Positions 24,059-35,796 of a stretch of DNA of 64,000 nt are shown here, piece after piece (position 1 is the first letter of the stretch; each line of letters starts with the position of its first letter). The notes beneath the pieces are model-generated. The model saw nothing but the letters and a program-made list of their open reading frames with translations. It was not told the origin of the DNA and did not search any database. The translations under genes and the position numbers were made by a program. Origin of the DNA: Massospora cicadina (lineage: Eukaryota; Entomophthoromycota; Entomophthoromycetes; Entomophthorales; Entomophthoraceae); contig JAKSZP010009621.1 of assembly GCA_022478985.1 (NCBI GenBank), positions 16,478-80,477 of the forward strand, given 5' to 3'.

Positions 24059-24513
24059 TGTCAATGATGAGACTCCATTTCAACACCAGAGGCTGCCATC
24101 TGGACACCATTGCATAATGGAAGGACAACAGTTCTGAAGTAAAACAAAGGAATTGGCTGCAGCTAGATCCCATATTGGATGAGAGTTTAAGATCCTAAAT
24201 AAAGAGAATTCAAGTGCCTTATCTGCCACAGGATACTAGCTGACCTATATATAATGAAAGCTTGAACAAATAAAGATTATCATATATTTCCCCTAGCAAA
24301 CTTATAGTTAATTTTACCTCTTATCTTAGGTATAATAATTAGTATTTTATCCCAAAATAATGCATACAAACTGACCTTGAAGAAAATAAAGTGCTACATC
24401 ATCTTCTCTCTCTAGAAATTACAATAAGTCAAGCCATTTCAAAGACAGATCATGGCTTCCGCTTCTACAGCTCTGGGCACCCAAAAAATACTTAATACTT
24501 GGCTTTTCCTTGA
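24059..24513 (+). repeat. Family E 3' LTR
   Basis: It starts TGTCAATGATGAGACTCC directly after the polypurine tract and ends near CTTTTCCTTGA. It has the same length as the 5' LTR (453-455 bp) and aligns along its whole length. Confidence 0.85.
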
Positions 24514-25464
24514 TAAAACCTGAAAATTACTTTGCAGGGACATCATATTTTCTAGAAGAAAAAGATCTAAGCCTAATTAACTTCTACTTGTTTCTTTCTA
24601 AAACAAAGGATGATGTTAACGGCATAACTTGGATGCTTGAAATTTTGACAGTAACAATAACCAAGTGTATCTAGGAATTTATATTTGCTAAGGCTAGCTC
24701 TTATCTACTTTTTTACTATTATCTGCTATGTAATAGGCAGCATCACATGAGTATTGGATAAATAATTAAGTTTCTTTCCATGAATTTTACATCACGTGAA
24801 TAATCCCTCTCAGATAATAGCTCTTTCATTCTTATATCTTCATTTTAAATTACTCCAAGGTGTAAGCATTCCGTTGTCTCCTCAACCTTTCTTTTAGATT
24901 GAGTAAGATTAAACCGCCAATTTAAGCCTCTTCTTATTTTCAGGTGGCGTTAGATGGTGTGATACTGGTTGTTGACTTGGAGACATTATTGTTGTTGAAA
25001 ATTTTTGATGTCCAATTCTGGTTGATGCTATCACAGTATCAACTCAGAGTTCCCCTGATGTAATAACCTCTTTCAGCTTTGCTACCATTTGCAACAAGTG
25101 AGGGGATAATGTTTATGCAAATGGAGGTGCGTGAGTTAGAAAACTTGGGTTGGAATATGGACGGTTCTCAAAAATCATAACATCTTTGAGATGACTTGTG
25201 TAGCAGATTATCTTCTGGAAGGTAATGGCTAGGCACTTTGCGTCAAAGGGTCTGCAATAACAACTATTGGGGGCACAACCGCTTATATTCTAATATAATG
25301 CAACTACAAAGGATGTAAAATGTACATTGTTAAAAGATTAAGATTCAGATTAGTCTATTTAGTTAAAATATGGAAATTTTAAAGAGCCAGAGAAAATCAG
25401 GATTCTGATGAGTGATAGGCGAATACTAAATGTGAGGTTGGAAGTAGAGGCAGGATGTAGGAGG
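24514..25464 (+). mobile_element. Family B gypsy, 3' internal fragment (second copy)
   Basis: The last 350 bp (25080-25435) align with 3000-3310 of the first family B copy, sharing AGGATGTAAAATGTACATTG-like and GAGGTTGGAAG blocks. A purine-rich tract precedes 25465. Upstream (24514-25080) I see no domain; it may be more of the same element or the DNA into which E went. Confidence 0.5.
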
Positions 25465-25890
25465 ATGACTCAGTTTAAGTGAAAATTTGGAGTAAACAAA
25501 ATTTAACATCCAAGGTTAGACTGAGATAAAAAATAGTAACACTAGTAAAGTAGTTTCTATTATCTGCCATCAATAATCCAATAGATAGTATTACACAATA
25601 GTTGTATAAAGTTGTTTATTAAGCATATAGAGGAATTAAACACTGAATACAACCTTAGTATTAACATCAATTTAATATTAAATTATTTTTAGCATTTTTA
25701 TATATTCCATTGTCTAATAAGCACTATTGGGATGATTATAAAGAGTTTTTATAGTTGTGAACTCAGTCTTAACAATGGAAATTGCTAAATGCTTTAAAGT
25801 ATAATTAATGATTCTGGGTCCTAGGCCTGATTAAACATCAGTTAATAAAAAACATAAATAACAATTTTGGGCCTCAAGCCCAACAAAGCA
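25465..25890 (+). repeat. Family B LTR (second copy)
   Basis: It begins TGACTCAG after a purine tract and aligns with 3339-3768, including TTAAACACTGAATACAACCT and the GGGCCTCAAGCCCAAC palindrome near its end. The 3' boundary is uncertain by some tens of bases. Confidence 0.7.
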
Positions 25891-25899
25891 TTGAGTATT

Positions 25900-26304
25900 A
25901 AAATAACTTAAATTGATAGAAATAAGGAACGTATAAGCTGAAATATAAAGCTGTGGCTTTGCCTAAACTAGGAATAAGCCTGAAAGGCCTCATGCCTACT
26001 TTTCCAGATCCCAGTTGTTAGACGTTTCAAGGAGGATGAATTAAATCTTATTTTAGCCTTGCAGAAGACATAATGCTCCTCTCAGTATCAGGTAGCCTGG
26101 AAAGGTTACCCCTTCTATGATTCCTGCTGGGTGAGCGCCAGAGACTTCATAAACTGAAAGGATACTAATGAATAAACTCACTGGGCCATCAGATGTGACC
26201 TGTCCTCTATATATTAAAGCCTCCTTGCAATTAATCTAACAAATAAGAATAAGAACTACGCTTTGATCCATGATCCCGAGGGAAAATTTATTTTCCAGCT
26301 GTAA
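25900..26304 (+). pseudogene. Chromovirus (H) integrase tail with chromodomain
   Basis: Near 26035-26165 the plus frame reads YQVAWKGYPFYDSCWVSARD, matching the central part of an integrase chromodomain (W-GYP....W.P...L). Chromodomains at the integrase C-terminus direct chromovirus insertion to marked chromatin. The rest of the element upstream is missing or replaced by the family B LTR. A purine-rich GAGGGAAAA stretch lies at 26279. Confidence 0.6.
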
Positions 26305-27268
26305 GGGATAATGTGAGTTCTGAGGCTTAGCCTTTCCGCTACTACCACAAATAATACCCCTTCAAGTGAAAAAAGGGAACCTAGGCCCCTTTTAGCTCCA
26401 CTGTATTAATTCAGTGGCCTTGCCCATGTGGTATATGAGCGATGGGTCACTGCCCTGGCCCTTACATAACCTCGCACTCTACCCTACTTTACCTCTCATA
26501 CCCTATTAAAGAGATAGAAGGGGTTTTCAAGTACTTGGTCCAGTATAAGGACATCTAAAAGTCCCTAAAGGCTCAACTTAATCATAGCCTGATCACTGAT
26601 AATATGCCAGAAATTGTTTGACGGGCCAAACCCCATATGATCCCTAATGAGTCTGATAATTTAGATTGAGGCATAAAAATTAAGCTAATCATGGATCACA
26701 AACTGATCATCTAATACACTCCCTATGAGATTTTAATTTTCTCAATCAGAAAGGTTTACATGAAACTTATTGCAATTACTTACCAGTCTAAACAAACTTA
26801 TGCTATATTAGTACTATCAATTTGGATTATTTTACAACTATAACAAAAGAAATCAAAATTTTAATGATGTGATGAACCTGTCAAAGACTCTCCACCAACC
26901 TTATTACCCTCTTCCCAACCTAGCCAATTAAGAGATGCGCTGAGGCATAATCCCAGGGAAGTTCTTTGAACTCATTATGATCCTATCTCCTTTGCTTTAA
27001 AGCAACAGCCCTCCTTAGGGCATGTTGCAAATGTATTCTCTATTAAATTTTCATTTTAAAACCTATCTTTCCTTAAAATACTTTTTGTTTATTCCTTCCA
27101 CGCCATATCATCAACTTTTTAAGTTAATTCGCTGATATACAGAATAATCCATAAAATGGTATCATGAATTATCAATTTAAAGTTCTAATCTATTGACCCA
27201 GTGACTTGCCACTCTATAAAAGATGTAAAAACGTTTATCTTGGTTGTGGTTTCTAATTCGTTGCATAT
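26305..27268 (+). other. Possible LTR of H and unresolved debris
   Basis: TGTAAGGGATAATGTGAG at 26305 looks like an LTR start after the chromodomain, but I find no partner LTR in the window. Near 26520 a KYLVQYKD stretch resembles a second chromodomain fragment. The remainder (26650-27268) is AT-rich with no recognisable feature. Confidence 0.3.
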
Positions 27269-28330
27269 TGTAAGACCTGGAGAGTAACCCTTTGCCTGAA
27301 CATGGAGGAGTCCACACATAGAACCAAGAGGGGACCTAAAAAGGCTGTGTCTTTACATTACCAAGGGCAATATATCCCATGTGGTGGATGAGTGATTGTT
27401 CATGGTCTTTACCCTGAAGGTTTCCCTCTTTTGATCCTACTACAACCAAGTAAATGGTGGCCAGGATCAAGGGGCTGTTCAAGGAGGTGATGAAGGCCAG
27501 AGGTCCCCACCAGCAGGTAGGTTGTTGGCCACCTCAGCATCCCATCACTCAGGAACAGGATAAAGTTTCCACAGGGGTTAGAGGCAGATCAAATGTAAAT
27601 GAATCAATTTTTATGCATTTAGGTTCAAAAGCTATTTCACGCCTTTGAACTTAGGCGATGGAATAAAAAGCCCATCCCCAACAGGTTTGGCTGTATTTGA
27701 TACATTTGATTCTAAGTGGAATTGTCATATTGTCCCTGGCTATGGGCGCGCCCTGCAGAATGGTCATTTTGCCTGATTGTCTGCATTTAGGCCACAAGTT
27801 TTGTTATATTAATGATAGTAATCTGAATGAAAGACAAGAAGATCCATCCACAACCCTCAGATAAAATTTTTATTGACTTTTTGGTGTTTTTTATCATCCT
27901 CAGATCTCTCTCTGCATTATGTATTGGTGGCCCAAAACACACCCTTTATTCAAATAATTTTTATAAGGCAGCAGTCACCCACAGGTTCTGCTATCATTCA
28001 ATTTTCTGGTTTACTTTCTACTTTTATTTTCATAAATTATTTTGGAATTTAAATTTTTTTGTAAATTCTATAAATTTGTGATTTCAATTATAGGTATATT
28101 ATTTGATTCTGGGATTTCCTGGTTAGTATTGGCATTGACCCTCCTCACTTTAGATTAAACTTCTTACAAGCTATACTGAAGGTATTCTGGCTGTTGATTT
28201 GGGTGGTATTATTCATAAGTAGTAGTTTGTTCTTTCTTTTAAAAGCTAGCTTCAACCTAATATAGTAAGCGCCATTTTCCTTAAACTTTTCCACCCATTT
28301 TATTATATAAGCTATGCGTTGATTGTATTA
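27269..28330 (+). repeat. Family C 5' LTR
   Basis: It aligns with 41864-42312 plus 43138 to about 43830. Shared blocks include TGGTGGATGAG, CCACCAGCAG, CTGGCTATGGG and GGTATTCTGGCTGTTG. I first took this for gag because some frames are open (27454-27648), but its presence at both ends of pol identifies it as LTR. The 3' end is uncertain by about 100 bp. Confidence 0.7.
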
Positions 28331-28830
28331 TCTGAGCAGAGCATTAACCCTTATTTTTATTTTAGAAGTTTATATTTGGTCACAACTTTCTTTAGAAAAC
28401 CTTCTATGCAAAGCTTACAAATTCCTTCTGACTAGATACCCTTGACTCATAACCCAGTTTCAAGTGTAATTTTATTCACTTCTCTTTCTACAACATAATG
28501 TCCAGCTTGGATAGGTCGCAAGTGTGGGTGCGTTACTTTTTCAGTTCCTTTTAAGATATCCTCCAGCCCTGTAGGTATGTGTTCTGGTGGTTTAGCTCCT
28601 TATGTTGATTCAGATGCCTCTGGGAAACAGATCTTTCTAAATCCATTAGTGCCTCTGTTGTCCACATTACAAAAGCAGAGGCTGAGATAATGAAGATGAA
28701 GTAACTGTTCTACTTATGAAGCTAATCCAGTTGTAATTCCAGTATTTATATTATTCCACTTGTTATGTCCCATGAATCTTCAAATAAACAGTATCATGCT
28801 TACTTTATATTGCCTATTGAAATTCAGTTA
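28331..28830 (+). pseudogene. Family C gag region (shortened)
   Basis: About 500 bp lie between the LTR and the protease, too short for a full Gag. I find no clear capsid or zinc-knuckle motif. Assigned by position only. Confidence 0.3.
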
Positions 28831-29130
28831 GATCCCATATGGCATCTGTTGAAACACTATTAAATACAGGAATGGCTAGAAATTTTTATGAGTTTAAAGG
28901 TTTCTCAGTAACTGGATCATGACTTAGGATCTTCCAACTAAGAGCTTCTTCAGCTCCTATGACTTGCTATTAAGTGATACGGACTATTCTGTTTTCTATG
29001 CATAAGTTCTGGTTTTTGACCAGTTTACTGCAGTGCCAGACTAATTTTCAAAGTTATTATTTGGTTATGTTGTTGGCGTCATCAACAAGTTAGCATCAAC
29101 TTAGAGGCCAATATTCTTCCCTTTAAGAAT
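28831..29130 (+). pseudogene. Family C aspartic protease
   Basis: The frame at about 28840 reads SVETLLNTGMARNFYEFKGF, matching the (L/I)(D/N)(S/T)G..RNF active-site pattern of Ty3-type proteases with the catalytic Asp changed to Asn. It lies upstream of RT, as expected for Gag-Pol order. Stops interrupt it after about 45 codons. Confidence 0.55.
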
Positions 29131-29774
29131 TTGCGCCTTTTTGGAGAGTTCCCTCTTAGTGATACGTTTGCTCCAGAAATAGCAGTGATTTTCATCAAAA
29201 TTACACCCTATCCAACAGAGCTTCCACCCAGTTCTTCATCAGCGTTTCTGCATTATTAAGATATTCTAACATAAAAATGCAAATTGGCTCTCTTCTTATT
29301 CTGATTACAATTTGGCTTTCCGCTTAATGAAGGATTTGATAAAAAATTTTGCCCTTTATATACACATACTAGAAGAGGGAAAGGCAATAGAGGTCTGATT
29401 GGAGTATATTTTTCAGAAGGGGTGAAATTTCCAGAAATAAATATCTATTGCATATTTCATAGTCTTTGTAACAGGATGATGGAATTCTACGCCTGTGCAT
29501 GGACTACAGCATTCGAATATTATAGTAGTACACAATCCTTACATCTACCCTTGGAGCATATAATTAGCCAAGAAATTGCAAAGTCTAAGGGCTTTTTTAA
29601 AATTGGATCATATGATATAAATTAATTAAATCTGTGTTGCAGAAGGTCATGAGTGGATCATGACAATACAAACTAAGGGAGAATATTTCATTTCAAGGTA
29701 ATGCCCATTGGCTTAAAAGGTACTTGCCACGTTCCAACACATGATTGAGGATGTCCTGGACGATCTCCACTTTA
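29131..29774 (+). pseudogene. Family C reverse transcriptase, N-terminal half
   Basis: The frames include DYNLAFRLM, then LEEGKAIEV-LEYIFQKGEI (the gypsy Y.L...E..AL.E.I...L..G.I segment). LRLCMDYS (about 29490) marks the palm entry. KVMPIGLKGTCHVPTH-like sequence near 29690 matches the FGL.NAPA.FQ block. EDVLDDLHFTC runs to 29779. The gene then stops exactly where family A starts and resumes at 39443, just before the catalytic box. Confidence 0.75.
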
Positions 29775-29779
29775 CCTGC
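29775..29779. repeat. Target-site duplication of family A (left), CCTGC
   Basis: CCTGC here and at 39443-39447 flank the complete family A element precisely at its TG/CA ends. Confidence 0.85.
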
Positions 29780-30926
29780 TAGAAAGATTTATGGGTTTGA
29801 TTTATTAACGACCAATAACCCCTATAAAATTATTACTTGCACAGGTTTGGGTTTGTGCCATTTGTCCACATTGTATAGTTGTTGATATAATTGGTTGATA
29901 ATAGTATGATGATCATTAGCTGTAGTTGAATGATAGTCCTAGATCTCAGCCCAACGCTCAGCCAGTATTTCCATTTAAAATACTTGTGATGTTTCAATAT
30001 AGGGATTCGTTCCATGTACCATATAACCCAATCTTCTTTTAGATTCCTGTTAACAGTTTCTCCGGTTTAACACAGTTGGCAGCAATCCCCAATTTGATTA
30101 CGCTTCTTCTCTGGATCTCCGCTCAGATCCTTACTCTTTACCTTAAAGAGTCTCCCAATTATCACACAAAGCTATAATATACCTGAGAAATGTAGAACAA
30201 ATGGATGCTGATGAAATTAAAAAGCTGGTATATCTACTGTATACTCTGTACTACTTAAAACTATATTTCAGATAAAAAATTTCTTTATTGGTGAATTCTA
30301 GGGAATTTATAGTGGGGGATTCAGCTCCCAACCCCTTGGTTGACACCTCTTCAATGAAACGGCAGCCATTGCCATTGAATCACTTATCCTCATCTCACTA
30401 GCGATGGTCTTCCCCATCCTGGTTAGGATTCTGTCATTGGACTTCCTCACGACCTAAAATGGAAAGAGTCAGAAAGCGCAATCCTAACATTTTCCTCTCA
30501 ATCCAAGTGAACCAACCATATTTGGCAACCAACCTGCTTAGGTATGGGACTTGTTAGCCATTAAGGAAGGTCACAAACCAACAGATTGATTCTCTAGTTG
30601 CAGGTGGCATCACTCGCCTTAAAACTTACTCCTTACATTCCCAATCAGTTTTGATGTTACCCAACCCATCTCAATAAGTACACCTGATAGCTAATCAACT
30701 ATCATATGCCCCTATATCATTGACAACTCTGCCCAACAAGATCTTAAGCATTCATCTGGATTGATCTTTGATGGATCCAACCAGGTGAATAGCCTAAAAT
30801 CCCCTGAGCATAGTTATTTTTGAAATCAGGGTCAACTGATTTCTAATTCACCTCGCATTGAGGAATTTTTTTCCTAGTAATTCCTGGTATTCTAGCCATC
30901 TGGGAATATGGGCAAAAATCCCAACA
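29780..30926 (-). repeat. Family A 3' LTR
   Basis: On the minus strand it begins TGTTGGGATTTTTGCCC after the polypurine tract CTAGGCAAGAGGGGGAATT (30945-30927). It aligns end to end with 38294-39442. The terminal CA has decayed to TA. Confidence 0.92.
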
Positions 30927-33460
30927 AATTCCCCCTCTTGCCTAGATTTCCAGTGAGAAAAGGACCGGTGCTGAAGAGCACCACTTTGGACACTTGGTCG
31001 AATACTTCATTTTGCTCAAGTGGAGTATGATCACCAATACTCAATGCTGCTCAGGACGGCCTTCTGCTTGCGGCTCTCTTCCTCTTCCTCCCCACTACTG
31101 CCTACTCAGAGCGCGGTCCCCACAATCTACTGTCATGCCAGGTTGATCAATCAACTTGTGATGATATTAATCCAGGGATCCAGTTTTCCCTGCATCAGGG
31201 CATATTACCTGCTGTCATATTCAGGATTCTTGATCCAGCGTCCATGATTCCTGATTTTCTCCTTATCCATAACAGGAGACTCTTGCCATCAATATTTATT
31301 TCATGGACCAACTAATAATGCTCATTTATGTTTGTCCTTGTTATTTTCTTCTCATAACCTCTTAGCTCATATCATTCTTAATTCTCCTCTGGAGAGCTTA
31401 TACAATTAATTATGAGATTAATTTTTCTGAAATTAGAGTTTAATTGATTGTAGAGTGTATAATGTCAACTATCATATAAGTATGATTTCCCCCCTCTCAT
31501 CCAGCTTATATGTTGAATTCTGAGTTGTAGTACCAAAAGCTGCTCAACTGTTTATTTGATCAAGATCTTTGGCTCTTCCAGCCGATGAGTTGGGTGCATG
31601 AAGGAACCTCTTCTATGGTCCTTCCAGGATTCATACGCCTAGTCTGGCACCAGTGGCTAGTCCTTCCATGGAACTACTTAAAATAGTAACCAACCCTTCT
31701 GAAACCAGGCTAGTAATTATTTCAAAATGACTCATGACCAATTCTTCCTTTGTAATCATTTTTGAGTTAGATCTCAAAACTCTCCTGGATTTGTTTCCTT
31801 TTGCAGATGTGCCGAACATCATCATAAATGCTCCTGAAATAATGCCCTTTGCTCTTAATTTGTTCCTTTCTGGACAGTTCAGACTTACTTCCTGAGTTCC
31901 TCTTCCAACTCAGACAGTATTACAAGCCAGCTATCTTGGCCACCAAACTCACCATTGGCAACAAAATTCATTTAAACTCTCCTACACAGAATTAAGGGCC
32001 CAAATTACTGAGGCTTTATCCATAGCGCTGAATCCTTTCAATCTTGAGAACATCCTAGATCAGGATATCGCCACTTATGCTCTTTGCTTTGCCAGCTAAG
32101 TTCTTTGAAGTTGGACCATGAAGCTTCCAGCCTCTCCTGGCTTCTATAGCTCCTTCTTCTTCGGCTTCCAAGAAGCTCATAGTTGTCACTTGTAGGATGC
32201 CATTCGCTCCTTGCATGACTATCTTGTTTCTAGCGCTTCCCATCGGTATCATCTGCTGATGGCTTTAATAGGGGGCATGATTCAGTAACCCCCATCCAGT
32301 ATCCCTTGTTTACTGCTGGCCCATATGTCTGGTGACCTTGATGGAGCCCATTGGCAAGCGCTCAACACTAATCTTCCAGCTCCAGTACCATATTGGGATT
32401 ACTCAGGGTTATTTTCCAACTGCCTATTCCTGTACTGCTGCTTCCCTCCCCGCTCTGGGGTTTTGTGATTGGCTTTTTCTAACATCTCAATTTCCCTTTT
32501 CTAGTCACTTTCTCACAGGGATCTACATCCGTTTAATAAACTTGGTTTCATGTAGGTCTAGCCCTCACTAGTGTCCAATCTCACATAGATTTGTTGGGTT
32601 ATTCATTCCAATAGCGATCCATCCCCCCTCCTCCAAGAGGCAACATAAGCGGAATCATCCCAAAATTTAATATAATCAATAAAAAATATTATTACTAAAA
32701 TATATTAGTTTTTCTATGCGGTTTTATGATCTTTTTTTTAATGTTTTTAACAATCTTTTATGTTTTCTTCTTTTTTTCCATGGTACTTGCCCTTGTTTTG
32801 GTTCAGAAATCCATCTTTTTTATTTTTTCCCCCAAACTGAATCCTAGGTATTATTAAAATACTTGTTTTCTATGGTTCAGAGGTCCTTTTTTGGATTTGG
32901 CATAATCATTAGGACATAACCAACTTAATGGTTCAGCGGTCCTTTAGAAACTCTTTTTTGTTATTTTTTTCTTTGATCCATCGCTTCAAATACTTAGCAT
33001 GGACTTGATTTACTACTCTATCATCAAAGAGGTCCTTGATGGAGTAGGCGTCAGTCGCCATCTTGGGATAATCTCAAACAGACCTGACCACAATGCATCC
33101 AGTTTGTTTCTTCTCTTAAAACCATGCATATCGCAACAGGCAACTCTTTTTCCTATTCAAAATTCTTATAAGGCTGGTCAGTTCTTATCATCCATTGATT
33201 TCGCTCATATCATTTTCTTCAACATAGTATAAAATACTTGCGATTGCATTTCAATAAGAAAATTTGTCAATTGGTTAAGGTACTGCTTGGCACTCATCCC
33301 TAATGTTGGTTCCACCACAGAATATAAAAGTGGTGATAACGCGTCCTTCCTCCCATATAGAAATTAAACAGCATTTTTCACATCTCTATATGATGACTGA
33401 TATTGTAGGTGAATGTCACCAAACTAAAGTATGTTCCCCACACAGAAGTTCTTCCTGTGA
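30927..33460 (-). pseudogene. Family A region downstream of integrase
   Basis: About 2.5 kb separate the integrase from the 3' LTR, unusually long for a gypsy element. The minus frame 32252-32055 reads FLEAEEEGAIEARRGWKLHG, then PTSKNLAGKAKSISGDILI, protein-like but unrecognised. At 33080-32690 lies a segment repeated at 37060-36680, with spaced GGTTCAG-GGTCC motifs (plus strand) that would encode KKGPLNH-type repeats on the minus strand. Whether this was an extra 3' gene or a rearranged gag piece I cannot tell. The plus frames at 31020 and 32332 are shadows. Confidence 0.5.
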
Positions 33461-34100
33461 CCAGCTTACTCAACGTCTCAGCCAGTTTTCCATTCACTCA
33501 TTCCATTAGTCCGTTTATCTCCAGCTGGTAGGGTATAGACACAACTCCTCAGATCCCCATTTTTAATTTAAATGCGGGATCACATGAGACATGAAGTTTG
33601 TCCCATTATTGCTAATCAGGACCTGTGGGCATCCATGTCGACATATTACTTGATCCAGGATGAATCTCGTGGTGCTGGTAGCGTCTACTTTTGCTTGGGC
33701 CTTATCTTGACCCATCTCATCAGATGATTGATTGAAGCTATTATGTACTTGACTCCTCCTGTGCTCATCATCAGAGGTCCCACCACGTTGATGGACACTA
33801 TATGCCAAGAAAATCTAGGTTGGACCAGTTGGTATCCAGTTATATTCTTATGTAGCTTGTGCAGCTGGTACTCTACACAACAAACTAGATAGTCGGTGAC
33901 ATCATAGTTCATTGACTCCCAGTAGTAGCACTGACAAATATGGTCAGTTGTTTTTCTTAGGCCTCCATGCCTGACAACCTTATGAGCATCTTGATATATA
34001 GCTGCTCTTTTTGACAGCTTTGGGAATAGTAACTGCTTCCTATTAATCATCATAAACACTTGTCCTTCCATGGTCTTAGTGTTTTCCATCACTTTTCAAA
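33461..34100 (-). pseudogene. Family A integrase
   Basis: The frame at 34092-33685 contains HGGLRKTTDHICQCYYW, then YLVCCVEYQLHK, the HHCC zinc-binding domain. PRFSWHIVSINVVGPLM follows, leading to the first catalytic Asp (N here) and YIIASINHLMRWV. An overlapping frame (33808-33563) continues with ICRHGCPQVLISNNGTNFMS, with the second catalytic Asp changed to Asn. The HGCP motif is shared with family N. A single frameshift separates the two frames. Confidence 0.85.
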
Positions 34101-34239
34101 GTGCACCTTGGATTTCTTGGGGCTAATTCCCAATTTCTTCATCGACCATTCTCTGGAATAACTCATCTGCCTGCTGGTATATCATCTAAACCATTGGTAA
34201 CTGCAATAAGCTATCTGCATTCTGATAAGAAACCCCCAC

Positions 34240-34896
34240 TCAGTGGACGATCTCATAATTGTAAGCCTGTAGCTTTAGTGCCTATTGGCCCAGTCGACCT
34301 TCTGGTTCTCTCAAATTATGGATCCAACGCAATAAGGATTGGTCCATCACCACTTTGAAGTGCATTCCATGGATGCACACCTGAAACTGCTTACAAGTGT
34401 AAATGACTGCAAGGCATTACATCTCTAATACAATGTAGTTCCTATCATTTACTGAGAGTGTCTGGATCACATATGCTACCAGATGTTCATCCTCAAGTTG
34501 ATCTACTTGGCTTAATATGGCGCCAATTGCTGTCAACAAAGCATTGGTTTGTATAATAAGTTCTCAATCAAAATTTGGATATTTCAAAATCAGAGAATCT
34601 ATTAGATATTGGTGTAACACTGAAGGATTCCTGCACTTCTTCATTCCATATGAATCCTTTCTTTGGATCCAACAGATGGAATAAGGGTTCAGCAATTCTG
34701 GTAAAATCCCAAATAAATCTTCTATAGTATCTAACCATTCCAAGGAACACTTGGATTTCTCAGACACTTTCCAGCACAGCCATTGATTTATGGCTTCAAT
34801 CTTCTAGCCTTGTGGCTGCAATCCACTAGAGTTGGTCATGAATCCCAGATATTCCAACTCTTTATGTGACGGTACAGGACATTCCTGACCATCACA
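34240..34896 (-). pseudogene. Family A RT connection and RNase H
   Basis: The minus frame (34767-34564) reads KCSLEWLDTIEDLFGILPEL, with the overlapping frame giving VRYYRRFIWDFTRIAEPLF and HLLDPKKGFIWNEE, the RT-RNase H connection typical of gypsy elements. Downstream, LIIQTNALLTAIGAIL-like sequence around 34530 and TVFEVCIHGMHFKVV near 34360 correspond to RNase H. It is separated from the RT palm by the insert at 34897-35796. Confidence 0.8.
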
Positions 34897-35796
34897 TGAT
34901 CTTTATTAGAGATAATATTAACAAAAACAAAAATACTAATAAACTTAAAATAGAAAAAACAAGAATTAGACACAGGTATATTAAATGAAGGCTACTATAT
35001 GTCTTCAAGGGATTAACAGGATTTGAACTTTGCCCATCAAAATTATTTAATTAAATCACAATCTGAACTTAATGCCAGACCACAAAAGCAGTTAGAACAG
35101 AGAAATACCCCTTATTATAGTGGTTCCAAAATGGAGGAATTGCCTAGCAAAGAGATATTTATGGAAATCAAAATTAACTAATTTTCCTCCTCAAAATACT
35201 CCTAATGCACCCTGACGTTCAAGCCTGTAAAAGAGGCCCTAAATTTAGCCTTTTTGCACCAAACTCCTACGACTTAAACTATTTAGGTGTGCTTACCAAC
35301 CATAACATATATGAATTTCTTAAGCATAATAAGATAATTAAGACATATTTCTTGAAACATCTAATTTCACAATTGCAGCATAAATAATCATCAGACTTAA
35401 ACAAGTTTGATGTATTATTTATGACTATTATAAATAAGAATTGAGTAGATTTCATCTCTAAATTTTGTTTATTTCAGCAGTTCTTGCTCAATAAAATCTA
35501 TCTTTAGATTAACCATTCAATTGTTTATTTTCTTTGGAAAAATTACACTATGAAGAACTTTTTCTCTCCAAGCCAAGAGAATGAACTTAGTCACTTGATG
35601 GAATCTCTTCTACTCTATTGAGGGTCAAGGAGCTCTGTTAGGGTTGAGTATCCTATTAACTCTTCTATATGGATTAATTAACCCCAACATAATAGTATGC
35701 GGACATTCAGAGCCTTCTCTCTGGGGTGCTTTCAGGGTTGCGGACTATTACTTGGTTGGTTAACCCAGTACTTTTGTCCATTACTGGAAAGAATCA
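34897..35796. mobile_element. Insertion in family A RT, possible solo LTR with a tRNA-like part
   Basis: The RT reading on the minus strand breaks between 35797 and 34896, so these 900 bp are foreign. The ends form a short inverted repeat, TGATCTTT...AAAGAATCA, starting TG and ending CA as in an LTR. Flanking pentamers (TCACA, GTACG) do not match well. On the minus strand at about 35095-35010 there is a tRNA-like stretch with TGGTCTGGC (A-box-like) and GTTCAAATCC (B box). The insert could therefore be or contain a SINE. No protein motif is visible; plus frame 35205-35387 is unrecognised. Confidence 0.55.

Larger units (their letters stand above)
10901..24513 (+). mobile_element. Family E Ty3/gypsy element with nested family N
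   Basis: Two direct terminal repeats of about 455 bp (10901-11353 and 24059-24513) enclose gag, protease, RT, RNase H and integrase remnants on the plus strand, in Ty3 order. A separate element (15691-22084, minus) interrupts the RT. Without that insertion E is about 7.2 kb, a normal gypsy length. The polypurine tract AAGGATTAAAGAAGAAGA lies just before the 3' LTR. All frames are heavily broken. Confidence 0.85.

Noticed and set aside
27454..28081. Family C repeat region first read as gag with zinc knuckle and protease
   Set aside because: The same sequence occurs after the chromodomain at 41864, starting exactly at TG(T/C)AAG, so it is the LTR.
31020..31247. Plus frame of 75 codons
   Set aside because: Antisense of family A, counterpart of 478-753; no domain.
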